Origin: Phocaeicola paurosaccharolyticus JCM 15092
GTDB taxonomy: Bacteria > Bacteroidota > Bacteroidia > Bacteroidales > Bacteroidaceae
Direction: 5' to 3'
Length of the DNA: 64,000 nt
NCBI RefSeq assembly: GCF_000613805.1
Contig: NZ_BAJR01000005.1
Coordinates: forward strand, 62,001 to 126,000
Shown here: in pieces, positions 24,343-34,641 of the stretch
Numbering within the stretch: the first letter of the stretch is position 1
Layout: each line of letters starts with the position of its first letter
The notes under the pieces: generated by a model
Seen by the model: the letters and a program-made list of their open reading frames with translations, nothing else
The model's database searches: none
What the model was told of the DNA's origin: nothing
Program-made: the position numbers and the translations under genes

Positions 24343-26330
24343 TTACTGTACATCTATCTGGAAAGGAGAAGCAGGCAGTCCCGCCTCATTCTTCAGAGAG
24401 ATATCTGTAGGATTATCATCCCATCCATATCTCACCTTCAACACTTTCCCTTTGAACTCTCCTTCGAGAATCACCTTGTTGCCAACAGTGCTAGCCTTAA
24501 CCCATCTGTATGGAGTTCTATCAGCCTGTACGGCAAAACCTTTCATATTCTTCTCCTGAATAAGTTTATCTGTTCCCTCCTTAAATGATATCTCTATCTT
24601 TCCATCCTTTAAGACAGCCTTTTCGCAAATAGGACCGTCACTTATCACCTTACTGTTCTTGTATGCCATTTTCTCCATCTGCTGAGCTATTCTGAATGCA
24701 AGATCCTTCTTGTTTAACGGATGAATATCATTCCACTCACCAAGGTCTATAGCCACAGTCAGTGCAGTCATAGGCAACTTCATTGTCACCTGTCTCTGCG
24801 CCTCGCGCAATCCTGCCCATCCGCTCTCCACAGGATTCTTATGGTGCTGCATGAAGTTGGGAAGTTGTACAACAACGAAAGGTATCTCTCTGTCATTGAA
24901 CCTCTCTCTCCAGTCGCCTATCATTGACAATAGCAGCGCCTCATATTCATTAGACTGACCTGTATTCGATTCACCCTGATACCACATTGCACCTTTAAAC
25001 TTAAGGTTGAGTATAGGATTAATCATCGAGTTGAACATACCTGTAGGCACATTCTGGAAAGAGATGCTAGAAGCTTCGAAGGCATGTTACATCCTGACTT
25101 ATATTTCCACTCATGCGATAGGTTTATGGTATCCCCATCCTGAGCAAGGCAGTATAGTTTATCCTTAACAAACGATGGCATACCGCCATAGCTTATCATG
25201 CGCACTGTCACATTATTGCTTCCCTCTTTTAGTATTGAGGCAGGAACATTATATATTCTAGGAGGGTACTGGTAAGATACTGTACCTACGAAATGGCCGT
25301 TCACATATACCGAGTCGGCATCGACAATACATCCCACTCTCAGCACGCTATTCTTTTTAGCCTGTTCGGCAGTGAGGTTTATGTTCTGACGGAACCAGTG
25401 TGATCCGTTTGCCATACGTCCATTGCTTATTTTCCAATCATTCGCAAACATGTCTACTCTCTTCCAATCACTGTCATCCAGATCAGCAGCATACCATCTC
25501 TTCTCACTCTGCATGCCCTTATCATTCTTGTATAGAGCGTTACTCCACTGTCTGTCTGTCATCATGCTCTGCATAGCTGCAGCCTTACGGTATTCATCGC
25601 TGTTGTACACATCCCTCTCGGTAAGTTTTATAGGAAATTCCTTCAGAGCATCCTCGCTCATCCATGCCTCTATGGTGCTACCGCCCCAGCTTGAGTTGAC
25701 TATACCTACAGGTACCCCTTTTCTCTTATACATCTCTTTGGCATAGAAGTAGACCAGTGCGCCGCACTCCTCAAGGTTTCCCTTTGTCATCTTTTTCCAT
25801 TTCAACGAAGAGATGTTCTTGTATGCCTTAGGATCTTCATGACCATCGCCCTGGTCCGATTTCATCTCAAAGCGGGCAATATCCTGCTGTATACCTTTAG
25901 TCTCGTTGCCATAAGGAATCTTTGCAAAACGGATATTCTCATTCTCATACTCTGCAATCTCCTTTGCATATTTGTCAGTCACCCTTCTAACCTGGAGTTC
26001 CATATTCGACTGACCTGTACAGAGCCAAACGTCACCTATCAGGATATCCTCCACCACAATATTGTTAACCTTGAGAGTATATGGACCTCCCGCCTTCATG
26101 GCAGGCAACTCGATCTTCCATTTTCCATTGTCGGGAGTTATCAGTGAGTAGTTCTTCTTGTTGAATGTTATAGATACCTTCTCTCCCTTCTCGGCCCAAC
26201 CCCAAATGGATATGGGTCTCTCTCTCTGCATCACCATTCCGTCGGTTAAGATGGCAGGTAGTGTCACCTTTGCATCTGCTGACGATAAGACAAACAGAAA
26301 AAGTAAAGCCGATAAAATTCTGTTTTTCAT
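24343..26330 (-). CDS. Sialate O-acetylesterase family / probable acetylxylan esterase (frameshifted)
   Basis: This SGNH-hydrolase-type esterase is about 662 residues when restored, with a signal peptide (MKNRILSALLFLFVLSSADA). Block I serine is in LCTGQSNMELQ, WYQGESNTGQ is the central motif, and NDIHPLNK supplies the Asp-x-Xxx-His pair. A galactose-binding-like insert (HWFRQNINLTAEQ) sits between the two halves. The frame breaks at 25081-25082: adding one C (ATGCCTTCG to ATGCCCTTCG on the gene strand) joins the halves. Annotations of this family are often sialate O-acetylesterase, but beside a xylan HTCS an acetylxylan role is more plausible. Confidence 0.85.
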
Positions 26331-26430
26331 CCTTATTTGTATTATGATTTTTTATTTATTCTAAGCAAATGTAAAAAGAATAATTCGGCGATATACTATT
26401 TTGTGTTACATATACTTTATTATACGTAAC

Positions 26431-26466
26431 AAAAAAGCCCCATCCATCGTTGATTTGATGAATGGG
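26431..26466 (-). terminator. Terminator of the acyl-CoA carboxylase operon
   Basis: A 10-bp stem with one mismatch (26439-26448 with 26457-26466) is followed on the minus strand by GCTTTTTT. It lies just past the stop of the carboxyltransferase gene. Confidence 0.75.
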
Positions 26467-26509
26467 AACCTTTTATTTTTTATTTCTCCGCTTTCGCGGT
26501 TGCTCCTTC

Positions 26510-28042
26510 TTACAGCGGCATATTGCCATGCTTCTTTGGAGGATTGCTCTGATTCTTGTTGTGAGCCATCTCCAAAGCCTGAATAAGTTTGTATCTTGTA
26601 TCGCGAGGCATTATCACCTCATCTATCAATCCTCTCTCAGCTGCACGGTAAGGATTCGAGAACTTGCTCTCATATTCAGAGATAATCTCCTGCTTCTTCT
26701 CATCAGTAGCCTTTCTGTATAGTATGTTCACTGCACCCTCAGCACCCATCACAGCTATCTCTGCCTGTGGATAAGCCAGGTTCACATCTCCGCCAATCAG
26801 TTTGCTGCCCATAACGATATAAGCACCACCATAAGCCTTACGAGTTATAAGAGTTATCTTAGGCACAGTAGCCTCTGCATAAGCATATACTATCTTGGCA
26901 CCATGGCGTATTATACCGTTGTGTTCCTGCATTGTTCCCGGAAGGAATCCCGGTACATCCTCGAAAGTGATGACAGGAATATTGAAGCAGTCGCAGAAAC
27001 GTATGAAACGTGCTATCTTGTCGCTAGCATCTATGTCCAGTACACCAGCAAGGAAGGCAGGCTGATTTGCCACAATACCTACCGAGCGTCCGTTAAGACG
27101 TCCGAATCCCACCACTGCATTCTTTGCAAAGTGAGACATCACCTCAAACAGATATTGGTTATCCAGTACAGGTTCTATAATATCCTTTATATCGTAAGGC
27201 ATGTTAGGATCCTCAGGTATCACTGTCTGCAGTGCCTCATTCACTCTGTGTATGTCGTCGCTGCAAGGTACCAAAGGAGCATCATCCATATTGTTCGATG
27301 GTATGAAACTCAGCAGTTCGCGTATGCTCATCAGCGTCTCCTCTTCAGTAGAGCACATGAAGTGGGTCACACCGCTCTTGCTGCTATGTGTCAAGGCACC
27401 ACCTAACTCCTCTTTGCCAACCTCTTCATTGGTTACTGTCTTCACAACATCAGGTCCTGTGATGAACATATGACTGTTCTCCTTAACCATGAAGATGAAG
27501 TCGGTCAATGCAGGCGAGTAGCATGCACCACCCGCGCAAGGTCCCAATATCGCAGATATCTGAGGGATTACTCCCGATGCTATTGTATTGTTGTAGAATA
27601 TGGATGCATAACCGGCAAGTGAACTAACACCCTCCTGTATTCTTGCACCACCCGAGTCATTAAGAGCGATGATAGGTGCACCATTCTTCAATGCCAGTTG
27701 TTGAACCTTTACAATCTTTGCAGCGTTGGTCTCACTCAGTGAACCACCATGAGCAGTGAAGTCATATGCATAGACGAACACCAGTCTTCCGTCTATCTTA
27801 CCATATCCTGTCACCATTCCGTCGCCTGCAATCTGCTTCTTCTCCATGCCAAAGTCATTGCATCTATGTGTAACGAACTTATCCAGTTCATTGAATGTTC
27901 CTTTGTCGAGCAGGATATTTATCCTCTCTCTTGCGGTCATATGCCCATTGGCATGTTGTTTTTCTATTTTATCTATACCACCTCCGAGAGATGCTCTTTT
28001 GTCCATCTCTTCGAACTCTCTGTATATCTCTTCTCTTTCCAT
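26510..28042 (-). CDS. Acyl-CoA carboxylase, carboxyltransferase (beta) subunit
   Basis: This 510-residue carboxyltransferase belongs to the propionyl-CoA carboxylase beta / methylmalonyl-CoA decarboxylase alpha family. It transfers CO2 from carboxybiotin to an acyl-CoA. Both crotonase-like halves are present: the N-terminal one with DFTAHGGSLSE and NDSGGARIQEG, and the C-terminal one with FEDVPGFLPGTMQEHNGIIRHGAK and RKAYGGAYIVMGSK. Its ATG overlaps the end of the biotin-carrier gene by one base. With a biotin carboxylase in the same operon and no membrane decarboxylase subunits here, propionyl-CoA or acetyl-CoA carboxylase activity is more likely than decarboxylation. Confidence 0.9.
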   Translation of the reverse strand: MEREEIYREFEEMDKRASLGGGIDKIEKQHANGHMTARERINILLDKGTFNELDKFVTHRCNDFGMEKKQIAGDGMVTGYGKIDGRLVFVYAYDFTAHGGSLSETNAAKIVKVQQLALKNGAPIIALNDSGGARIQEGVSSLAGYASIFYNNTIASGVIPQISAILGPCAGGACYSPALTDFIFMVKENSHMFITGPDVVKTVTNEEVGKEELGGALTHSSKSGVTHFMCSTEEETLMSIRELLSFIPSNNMDDAPLVPCSDDIHRVNEALQTVIPEDPNMPYDIKDIIEPVLDNQYLFEVMSHFAKNAVVGFGRLNGRSVGIVANQPAFLAGVLDIDASDKIARFIRFCDCFNIPVITFEDVPGFLPGTMQEHNGIIRHGAKIVYAYAEATVPKITLITRKAYGGAYIVMGSKLIGGDVNLAYPQAEIAVMGAEGAVNILYRKATDEKKQEIISEYESKFSNPYRAAERGLIDEVIMPRDTRYKLIQALEMAHNKNQSNPPKKHGNMPL

Positions 28043-28557
28043 TATTCCACGTTTTCTATATCCAGTAATATCAACTCCTGGTTTGCATTTACCGCATCCC
28101 CTTCGTTTACTAAAATATCTCTCACAGTGCAGTCGGATGTCACCTTGAAGTTGCTCTGCATCTTCATCGCCTCGAGTACGACAGCTATATCGCCGGCCTT
28201 GAGTTTGTCCCCTTTGTTCACCGGTATCTTAACTATTTTTCCCGGCATAGGAGCCACAATCTTGTTATCCTGCTCCTCTTCACCGCCTCTTTTCATTCTC
28301 AGGTATTTCGCCTGAGTATCTACTATATCCACACGATAAGAGCGGTAGAACATGTTCACATCATAGCTCTTGTCCCCTTCGCCACGTATCACCTCTGCAT
28401 TGAAAGAGTTTCCCTCATGAAGTATTGAGCAGCTTCCATTTTCAGCCATCACTATATCCACATCATAAGGTTTGCCGTCCACTAGCAGGCTCACCTGGTT
28501 TCCATCTTTCTTTACCAGAGTCACATCAGCAACTCTCGATCCTATATGTATTTCCAT
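28042..28557 (-). CDS. Biotin carboxyl carrier subunit of acyl-CoA carboxylase
   Basis: This 171-residue protein has a C-terminal biotinyl domain with the biotinylated lysine in VVLEAMKMQSNF and the usual VAPMPGKIVKIPVNKGD entry. The N-terminal half (residues 1-85) resembles the beta-strand linker that docks the carrier to the other subunits in propionyl-CoA carboxylases. It is flanked by the carboxyltransferase (1-base overlap) and the biotin carboxylase (11-bp gap). Confidence 0.92.
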   Translation of the reverse strand: MEIHIGSRVADVTLVKKDGNQVSLLVDGKPYDVDIVMAENGSCSILHEGNSFNAEVIRGEGDKSYDVNMFYRSYRVDIVDTQAKYLRMKRGGEEEQDNKIVAPMPGKIVKIPVNKGDKLKAGDIAVVLEAMKMQSNFKVTSDCTVRDILVNEGDAVNANQELILLDIENVE

Positions 28558-28568
28558 ATCACTTCAAA

Positions 28569-30086
28569 TTATATACGTAAAACACCCTTCTGAAGTCCGA
28601 ACTCTCTCCATCTGCTGATAGGTCTGTTGTCGGGCAGCATATTACTCTTGTTCTCCTCAAGGTTTACAATATAGTCCATGTACGAAGCAATCATTGCAAT
28701 GTTCTCAATCTCCTCATTGTTTCCGTTGTTTCTCAGGAGCATTTTCTGGTTCTTCTCTATGAACAGAGTATTATATTCACCCTTAACAAAGTCAGGGTTA
28801 TGCATTATTCTCTTCAGGTAGCTCAGGTTTGTCTTCAGACCTGTTATCTTGTACTCATATAGAACTCGACGCATACGCTCTATGGCATATTGCCTGTTTG
28901 TCGCCCACACTATCAGCTTACCAATCATAGGGTCGTAATAAATAGGAATCTCATATCCCTCGTACACATAGCTGTCTATACGTACGCCGATGCCGTTAGG
29001 TTCAGTAAGTTGTTTTATTATACCAGGTGAAGGCATGAAGTTGTTCTCAGTATCCTCAGCACATATACGACACTCTATTGAGTGACCTCTCTGATAAATC
29101 TCATCCTGTTTAAGATGCAGTGGTTGGTTGTTGGCTACATGAATCATCTCCTTAGCCAGGTCTACTCCCACCACCTCTTCAGTGATAGGATGTTCCACCT
29201 GCAGACGAGTGTTCATCTCAAGGAAGTAGAAGTTGCGGTTCTTGTCCACAAGGAACTCGATAGTACCCGCACCCGAGTAGTTCACTGCCTTAGCAGCAGC
29301 CACTGCCTTCTCACCCATCTCTTTTCTCAGTTCAGGAGTAAGGAATGGTGATGGACTCTCCTCCACAATCTTCTGGTTACGTCTCTGTACCGAACATTCA
29401 CGGTCGAACAGATGTATCACGTTGCCAAAGTTGTCTCCCAATATCTGGAACTCAATATGATGAGGTTCCTCAACAAATTTCTCCAGATATACTGTGTCGT
29501 CACCGAATGATGACATAGACTCCGAGCGAGCTGTGTTGTATGCCTCTTCCACCTCCTCTTCCGAGTGTATCAGTCGCATACCCTTGCCGCCACCACCCAT
29601 CGATGCCTTCAGCATCACCGGATAGCCAATCTCGTTGCATATTCTTACTGCCTCTTCCACGCTCTGCAGAGGTTTCTCTGTACCGGGTACCACAGGTACT
29701 CCGGCTTTTATCATCATCTTTCTTGCGGAGATTTTATCACCCATTGCCTCCATTGTCTCAGGAGCAGGGCCGATAAAGATTATTCCCTCTTCTCTACATC
29801 TTCTCGCGAAGTCGGCATTTTCCGACAGGAATCCATATCCTGGATGGATAGCGTCAACCTGTGCAAGCTTTGCCACTTCGATAATTTTCTCAATATTAAG
29901 ATAGTTCTCTTTAGCTATGGCACCTCCAATAGGATATGCTTCGTCGGCATAAGTTACATGCCGTGATGTTCTGTCTGCTTCCGAGAATACAGCTATACTG
30001 CGTATGCCCATCTCTTTGCACGAGCGCATCACTCTCAAGGCTATTTCACCTCTGTTTGCTATTAATACTCTTTTTATCATAATCAT
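28569..30086 (-). CDS. Biotin carboxylase subunit of acyl-CoA carboxylase
   Basis: This 505-residue ATP-grasp enzyme carboxylates the biotin of the neighbouring carrier using ATP and bicarbonate. Features are the N-terminal KRVLIANRGEIALRVMRSCKE, the glycine-rich ATP loop KASMGGGGKGMRL, the EKFVEEPHHIEFQI segment, and the active-site region FLEMNTRLQVEHPITE. An ATG two codons in (30080) is an equally good start. First gene of the carboxylase operon. AccC-type annotation is possible, but the operon composition fits an acyl/propionyl-CoA carboxylase. Confidence 0.92.
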   Translation of the reverse strand: MIMIKRVLIANRGEIALRVMRSCKEMGIRSIAVFSEADRTSRHVTYADEAYPIGGAIAKENYLNIEKIIEVAKLAQVDAIHPGYGFLSENADFARRCREEGIIFIGPAPETMEAMGDKISARKMMIKAGVPVVPGTEKPLQSVEEAVRICNEIGYPVMLKASMGGGGKGMRLIHSEEEVEEAYNTARSESMSSFGDDTVYLEKFVEEPHHIEFQILGDNFGNVIHLFDRECSVQRRNQKIVEESPSPFLTPELRKEMGEKAVAAAKAVNYSGAGTIEFLVDKNRNFYFLEMNTRLQVEHPITEEVVGVDLAKEMIHVANNQPLHLKQDEIYQRGHSIECRICAEDTENNFMPSPGIIKQLTEPNGIGVRIDSYVYEGYEIPIYYDPMIGKLIVWATNRQYAIERMRRVLYEYKITGLKTNLSYLKRIMHNPDFVKGEYNTLFIEKNQKMLLRNNGNNEEIENIAMIASYMDYIVNLEENKSNMLPDNRPISRWREFGLQKGVLRI

Positions 30087-30275
30087 TCTCTTTTTATAGA
30101 GCCTTTCTCATTATTATGCAGGGTTTCCCCCACAAAAAATGGTGAAGACATTGTTATGCTTCACTACTTATTAAAAAACAATCATTTCAAAGTGTTTTCT
30201 TTATAATATTAGATATCAGACAGATAGTCTCCTGTAGAGTCGTCTGATTTTGAAGGTCATAGTTTAAAGGTCGGG

Positions 30276-30283
30276 CAAAGATA
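30276..30283 (-). promoter_or_regulatory. Candidate -7 box of the carboxylase operon
   Basis: TATCTTTG on the minus strand matches TAnnTTTG, about 190 bp upstream of the biotin carboxylase start. No clear TTTG lies at -33. The rest of the 30087-30437 gap holds no supported gene. Confidence 0.35.
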
Positions 30284-30400
30284 CTCTATTTTTTAATTCG
30301 TTAAGCTCTTTTCACTACTTATTCTTGTCTGAGCCCGGTTTACGTAAACCATTGCGCAATGTTTTACAGATACATTTCTTATATTTCGGCTATCAAATAA

Positions 30401-30408
30401 TATTTTTG
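30401..30408 (+). promoter_or_regulatory. Candidate -7 box of the deoxysugar cassette
   Basis: TATTTTTG matches TAnnTTTG and lies 29 bp before the aldo/keto reductase ATG. The -33 region is a poor match, so an activator may be needed. Confidence 0.4.
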
Positions 30409-30437
30409 TTTTTAAGAGAAACATAAAAATTTACACT

Positions 30438-31370
30438 ATGAAATATAACGAAATAGGTAAGACAGGAATCAAAGTATCCAACCTCAGTTTTGGCGCCTCT
30501 TCACTCGGCGGAGTTTTCCACGATATAAATGAGAATCAGGCTATCGATGCAGTATTCACTGCTGTCGACAATGGCATCAATTTCATCGATGTATCCCCAT
30601 ACTACGGTCACTACAAGGCAGAGACAGTACTTGGCAAGGCATTGCGTCAGATAGACCGTGACAAATATTACCTCTCTACTAAGGTGGGACGTTACGGAAA
30701 AGATGGTGTCAACACATGGGACTACTCCGCTACCCGCGCCCGTGAAAGTGTCTTCGAGAGCATGGATAGATTAGGCATCGACTATATTGACATCATCAAC
30801 GTACACGATATAGAGTTTGCCGACCTCAACCAGGTTGTTAACGAGACCCTTCCAGCACTTGTCGAGTTACGTGATAAGGGCATTGTTAAGCATGTCGGTA
30901 TCACCGACCTCCAGTTGGAGAACCTCAAGTGGGTCATCGACCACAGTGATGATGGCGTGGTAGAGTCTATCCTCAACTTCTGTCACTATGCCCTAAATGA
31001 TGACAAGTTGGGCGACTTCCTCGACTACTTCGAGTCAAAGGGTATCGGCGTTATCAATGCCTCACCTATCTCTATGGGACTTCTCTCAAGCAGAGGCATA
31101 CCCGAATGGCATCCTGCACCAAAAGCATTAGTCGAAGCTTGTGCCCGTGCAGCACAATACTGCAAAGAGCAGAACTATCCTATCGAGAAGCTCGCTATAC
31201 AATATTCAGTAAGCAACCCAAGAATTGCCACAACACTCTTCTCTTCCGCCAATCCAGAGAATGTCCTCAAGAACATACGCTATGTCGAGGAAGAGATCAA
31301 TCAGACCCTTGTTGAAAAGGTCAAAGAGATTATCGGTGACCAGCAGCGAGTAAGTTGGTCAAACTCATAA
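30438..31370 (+). CDS. Aldo/keto reductase, probable 6-deoxyhexose/galactose-type dehydrogenase
   Basis: This 310-residue AKR has the four catalytic residues visible: Asp and Tyr in FIDVSPYYGHYKAE, Lys in LSTKVGRYG, and His in INVHDIEF. The closest family by look is L-galactose/L-fucose dehydrogenase, which oxidises the sugar to its lactone. It heads a four-gene plus-strand run with an amidohydrolase (lactonase-like), a FucP-type permease and a zinc dehydrogenase, which supports oxidation of an imported deoxysugar. The exact substrate is inference. Confidence 0.78.
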   Translation: MKYNEIGKTGIKVSNLSFGASSLGGVFHDINENQAIDAVFTAVDNGINFIDVSPYYGHYKAETVLGKALRQIDRDKYYLSTKVGRYGKDGVNTWDYSATRARESVFESMDRLGIDYIDIINVHDIEFADLNQVVNETLPALVELRDKGIVKHVGITDLQLENLKWVIDHSDDGVVESILNFCHYALNDDKLGDFLDYFESKGIGVINASPISMGLLSSRGIPEWHPAPKALVEACARAAQYCKEQNYPIEKLAIQYSVSNPRIATTLFSSANPENVLKNIRYVEEEINQTLVEKVKEIIGDQQRVSWSNS

Positions 31371-31381
31371 ACAGTGCTGCC

Positions 31382-32299
31382 ATGAAGATTATTGATGCTC
31401 ATTCCCACCTCTGGCTCCGTCAGGATACAGAGATTGACGGTCAGCCCATAAAGACCACTCACAATGGTCGTTCCATCTTCTTCGGTGAGGAGCGTCAGAT
31501 GCTCCCACCATTTATGATAGATGGTATGAACAGTGCCGAGGTCTTCCTCTCCAACATGGACTATGCCCAGGTCTCAGCAGCCGTTGTCACCCAGGAGTTC
31601 ATCGACGGTATACAGAACGACTACCTACTCGATGTGCAGAGCAGATACCCCGACAGGTTCTTTGTCTGCGGCATGTGCGACTTCCGTCGTGACGGTTTCC
31701 TTGAGAAGGCGAAAGGGCTTATCGACAAAGGCTTCCGTGGCATAAAGATTCCTGCACACCGCATGTCTCTCGATGGCATTCGCAAACCACTTAACAGCCC
31801 CGAGCTGATGAGCATGTATGCATATATGGAGGAGAAAGAAGTCATCCTCTCTCTCGACCTTGCCGAGGGAGCAACCAATGTTGCCGAGATAGATCAGATT
31901 GTCGCAGCCTTTCCCGACCTGAAGATTACCATAGGTCACTTTGCCTGTGTCACCATGCCCGACTGGGAGCAGCAGCTCCGTCTTGCTCTTCATCCCAATG
32001 TCATGATTGAGTCTGGTGGCATCACCTGGCTTTTCAACAGCGAGTTCTACCCTTTCAATGGAGCAGTCAAGGCCATACGTCATGCTATCGACACAGTAGG
32101 TATCAACAAGCTCATGTGGGGTTCCGACTATCCCCGTACCATTACGGCCATCACCTATCGCATGTCGTACGACTTCCTCTTCAGGAGCGGTCAGTTCACC
32201 GACCGTGAGCTAGAGCTCTTTCTTGGCATCAATGCTCAGAAGTTCTATGGTTTCGACCATCTAATAGAGTTACCTTATATTAAAAACATGTCCGAATAG
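31382..32299 (+). CDS. Amidohydrolase family 2 protein, probable sugar lactonase
   Basis: This TIM-barrel metal-dependent hydrolase of about 305 residues belongs to the Amidohydro_2 family. Metal ligands appear in IDAHSHLW near the N-terminus and GSDYPR near residue 255, and there is a conserved ITIGHFACV segment. In fucose oxidation operons of other bacteria this family supplies L-fuconolactonase. The ATG at 31382 starts the family-like MKIIDAHSHL 11 bp after the AKR stop; the frame is open upstream to 31355 but that would overlap the AKR gene. Confidence 0.78.
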   Translation: MKIIDAHSHLWLRQDTEIDGQPIKTTHNGRSIFFGEERQMLPPFMIDGMNSAEVFLSNMDYAQVSAAVVTQEFIDGIQNDYLLDVQSRYPDRFFVCGMCDFRRDGFLEKAKGLIDKGFRGIKIPAHRMSLDGIRKPLNSPELMSMYAYMEEKEVILSLDLAEGATNVAEIDQIVAAFPDLKITIGHFACVTMPDWEQQLRLALHPNVMIESGGITWLFNSEFYPFNGAVKAIRHAIDTVGINKLMWGSDYPRTITAITYRMSYDFLFRSGQFTDRELELFLGINAQKFYGFDHLIELPYIKNMSE

Positions 32300-32309
32300 A
32301 TCTATTATT

Positions 32310-33555
32310 ATGAAAAACAAACTCTTTTTACCATTAGCACTTATCTTCTGCCTCTTTTTCCTTTGGGCGATAAGTAGCAATCTCCTTCCGACGATGATCC
32401 GTCAGCTTATGAAGACCTGCGAGCTCAACACCTTCCAGGCCTCTTTCACCGAGTCCGCCTATTGGCTGGCATATTTCATCTTCCCTATACCTATAGCCAT
32501 GTATATGAAACGTTACAGTTATAAGTCGGGAATAATCTTCGGTCTCACCCTTGCTGCCCTAGGCAGTTTCCTCTTCTTCCCTGCAGCCATCATCAAGGAG
32601 TACTGGGCATACCTCTGTATCTTCTTCATCATCGCTACAGGAATGTGTTTCCTTGAGACAGCAGCCAACCCTTACATCACCTCTCTTGGTTCAAGTGAAA
32701 GTGCACCCCGTCGTCTCAACATAGCCCAGTCGTTCAATGGTCTCGGAGCATTTATTGCAGCTATGTTCCTCAGCCGTGTTGTCCTCAGTGGCAACAACTA
32801 CAGCCGTGATACCCTTCCTCTCGACTATCCCGGTGGTTGGGAAGGATATATACAGGTTGAAACCGACTCCATGAAGACCCCATATCTCATTCTGGCACTC
32901 ATTCTTATTGTCATTGCCTTATCTTCTTCTTCGTTCATATGCCAAAGACAAAAGATGAGGAAGAGTCAACAATTACTATAGGCGAGAAGCTCATCGACTT
33001 CTCTGTTCTTCGCATCCCCCATCTGCGTAATGGAGTTATAGCACAGTTCTTCTATAACGGCGGTCAGACAGCTATCAACTCCCTTTTCCTTGTCTACTGC
33101 TGTACCTATGTAGGAATCCCCGAGAATACCGCCACCACCTTCTTCGGTTTCTATATGCTTGCCTTCCTGCTGGGGCGTTGGATAGGTTCCATGCTTATGA
33201 TTAAGTTCAAGCCTGCAAATATGTTGCTTGTCTACTCCATAATAAATGTATTACTTTGTATGGTGATAATAATCTTTGGCGGTATGGTAGGACTGTATGC
33301 CATGATAGGAGTCTCATTCTTCATGTCCATCATGTACCTACTCAGTTCTCGCTTGCCCTTTCCGGGTTGGGCGACAAGACCAAGAGTGCCTCTGCCTTTC
33401 TTGTCATGGCCATCATCGGCAATGCCATGTTACCTCAGGCTACCGCTTATATCATGCATATCAATCCTGAAATATACCAGGCTGCCTACATCATTCCGCT
33501 CATCTGTTTTATTGTCTGCGGATTGTATGGTTGGCGCGGCTACAAAATAAAATAA
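32310..33555 (+). CDS. fucP: L-fucose:H+ symporter-like MFS permease (two frameshifts)
   Basis: This MFS permease of the FucP family is about 415 residues when restored, with about 12 helices. Family signs are FFLWAISSNLLPTMIRQL and FLETAANPYITSLG, and AQSFNGLGAFIA. It would import L-fucose or a related sugar with protons. Two single-C losses break it: at 32917-32918 (GCCTTATC to GCCCTTATC, restoring VIALIFFFVHMPK) and at 33337-33338 (TACCTACTC to TACCCTACTC, restoring IMYPTQFSLALSGLG). The start is 10 bp after the lactonase gene. Confidence 0.88.
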
Positions 33556-33562
33556 ATAGAAT

Positions 33563-34577
33563 ATGAAAGCTGTTCAGATTAAATCGACACATGAGATTGG
33601 TCTCGTAAATATTCAGAGACCCGAAATAAAAGATAACGAGCTCCTTCTTAAGATAGGATATGTAGGCTTTTGCGGTTCCGACCTCAACACCTACCGTGGT
33701 GCGAATGCCATGGTTGAATTTCCACGTATCCCCGGTCATGAGATAGGTGCCACCATCAGTGAAGTAGGCTCGTCAGTACCTTCTCACCTCAAGGTAGGTA
33801 TGGTAGTCACTGTCAACCCATATACCAACTGTGGCAAATGCTCCTCATGTCGCAACGGCAGAGTCAATGCCTGTCAGGACAACCAGACCCTTGGTGTCCA
33901 ACGTGATGGAGCCATGTGTGAATATATAGCCATACCATGGGAGAAGGTTATCCCTGCCGAAGGTATCGGTGAGATGGAGTCAGCCTTATCGAGCCAATGA
34001 GTGTAGGTTTCCATGCAGTATCCCGTGGAGCTGTTACCGATATAGACTATGTCCTTGTCATAGGATGTGGTATGATTGGTATAGGTGCCATAGTAAGAGC
34101 ATCCATGCGAGGAGCCAATGTCATTGCCATGGATCTTGATGATGAGAAGTTGGAGCTTGCCACTCATTTCGGAGCCCGATACACCATAAATTCAAAGAGC
34201 GAGGATGTTCATACTAAGTTGCAGGAGATCACTGGTGGTTTCGGTCCTGATGTCATCATCGAGGCAGTAGGTTCCCCTATCACCTACCAGACAGCCATCA
34301 ACGAGGTAGCCTTCACAGGCCGGGTTGTCTGCATAGGTTACTCCAAGCAGGATGTCACCTTCCAGACAAAGTATTTCGTACAGAAAGAGCTTGACATACG
34401 CGGTTCCCGCAATGCCATGCCGTCCGATTTCCGTGCAGTGATAAACTATCTCCGTTCTGCCCAGACCCCATATCATAAGGTCATCACTTCAGTCATTGCC
34501 CCTGATGAGACAGCGAGGCACTTGCCAAGTGGGATGCCAATCCCGGAAAGGTCTTCAGGATCTTGGTTAAGTTCTGA
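33563..34577 (+). CDS. Zinc-dependent medium-chain alcohol/sugar dehydrogenase (two frameshifts)
   Basis: This zinc-binding alcohol dehydrogenase is about 338 residues when restored. The catalytic Zn site is in GFCGSDLNTYRG and PGHEIG. The structural Zn cysteines are in NCGKCSSCRNGRVNAC. The NAD-binding loop is VIGCGMIGIGAI. Breaks: at 33984-33985 (GCCTTATC to GCCCTTATC, restoring ESALIEPMSVGFHA) and at 34513-34515 (one base of GCCGA or GCGGA lost, restoring a tail ALAKWDANPGKVFRILVKF with TGA at 34575-34577). It probably oxidises a sugar alcohol or keto-deoxy acid in the same pathway; the substrate is not evident. Confidence 0.85.
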
Positions 34578-34585
34578 TAAATAAG

Positions 34586-34620
34586 AAAAGGAGATTGCGA
34601 CAAATAACAATCTCCTTTTT
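34586..34620. terminator. Bidirectional terminator between dehydrogenase and DeoR genes
   Basis: A 12-bp stem (AAAAGGAGATTG / CAATCTCCTTTT) with a 10-base loop is flanked by A-rich and T-rich tails, between two convergent genes. Confidence 0.85.
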
Positions 34621-34641
34621 CTTTTTTGTCTTTAATGTAGG

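Noticed and set aside
8261-33985. Programmed ribosomal frameshifting as the cause of the CCT breaks
   Set aside because: The events occur in different codon phases and unrelated genes, have no common heptamer slip site, and one (GH67) has the motif on the opposite strand.
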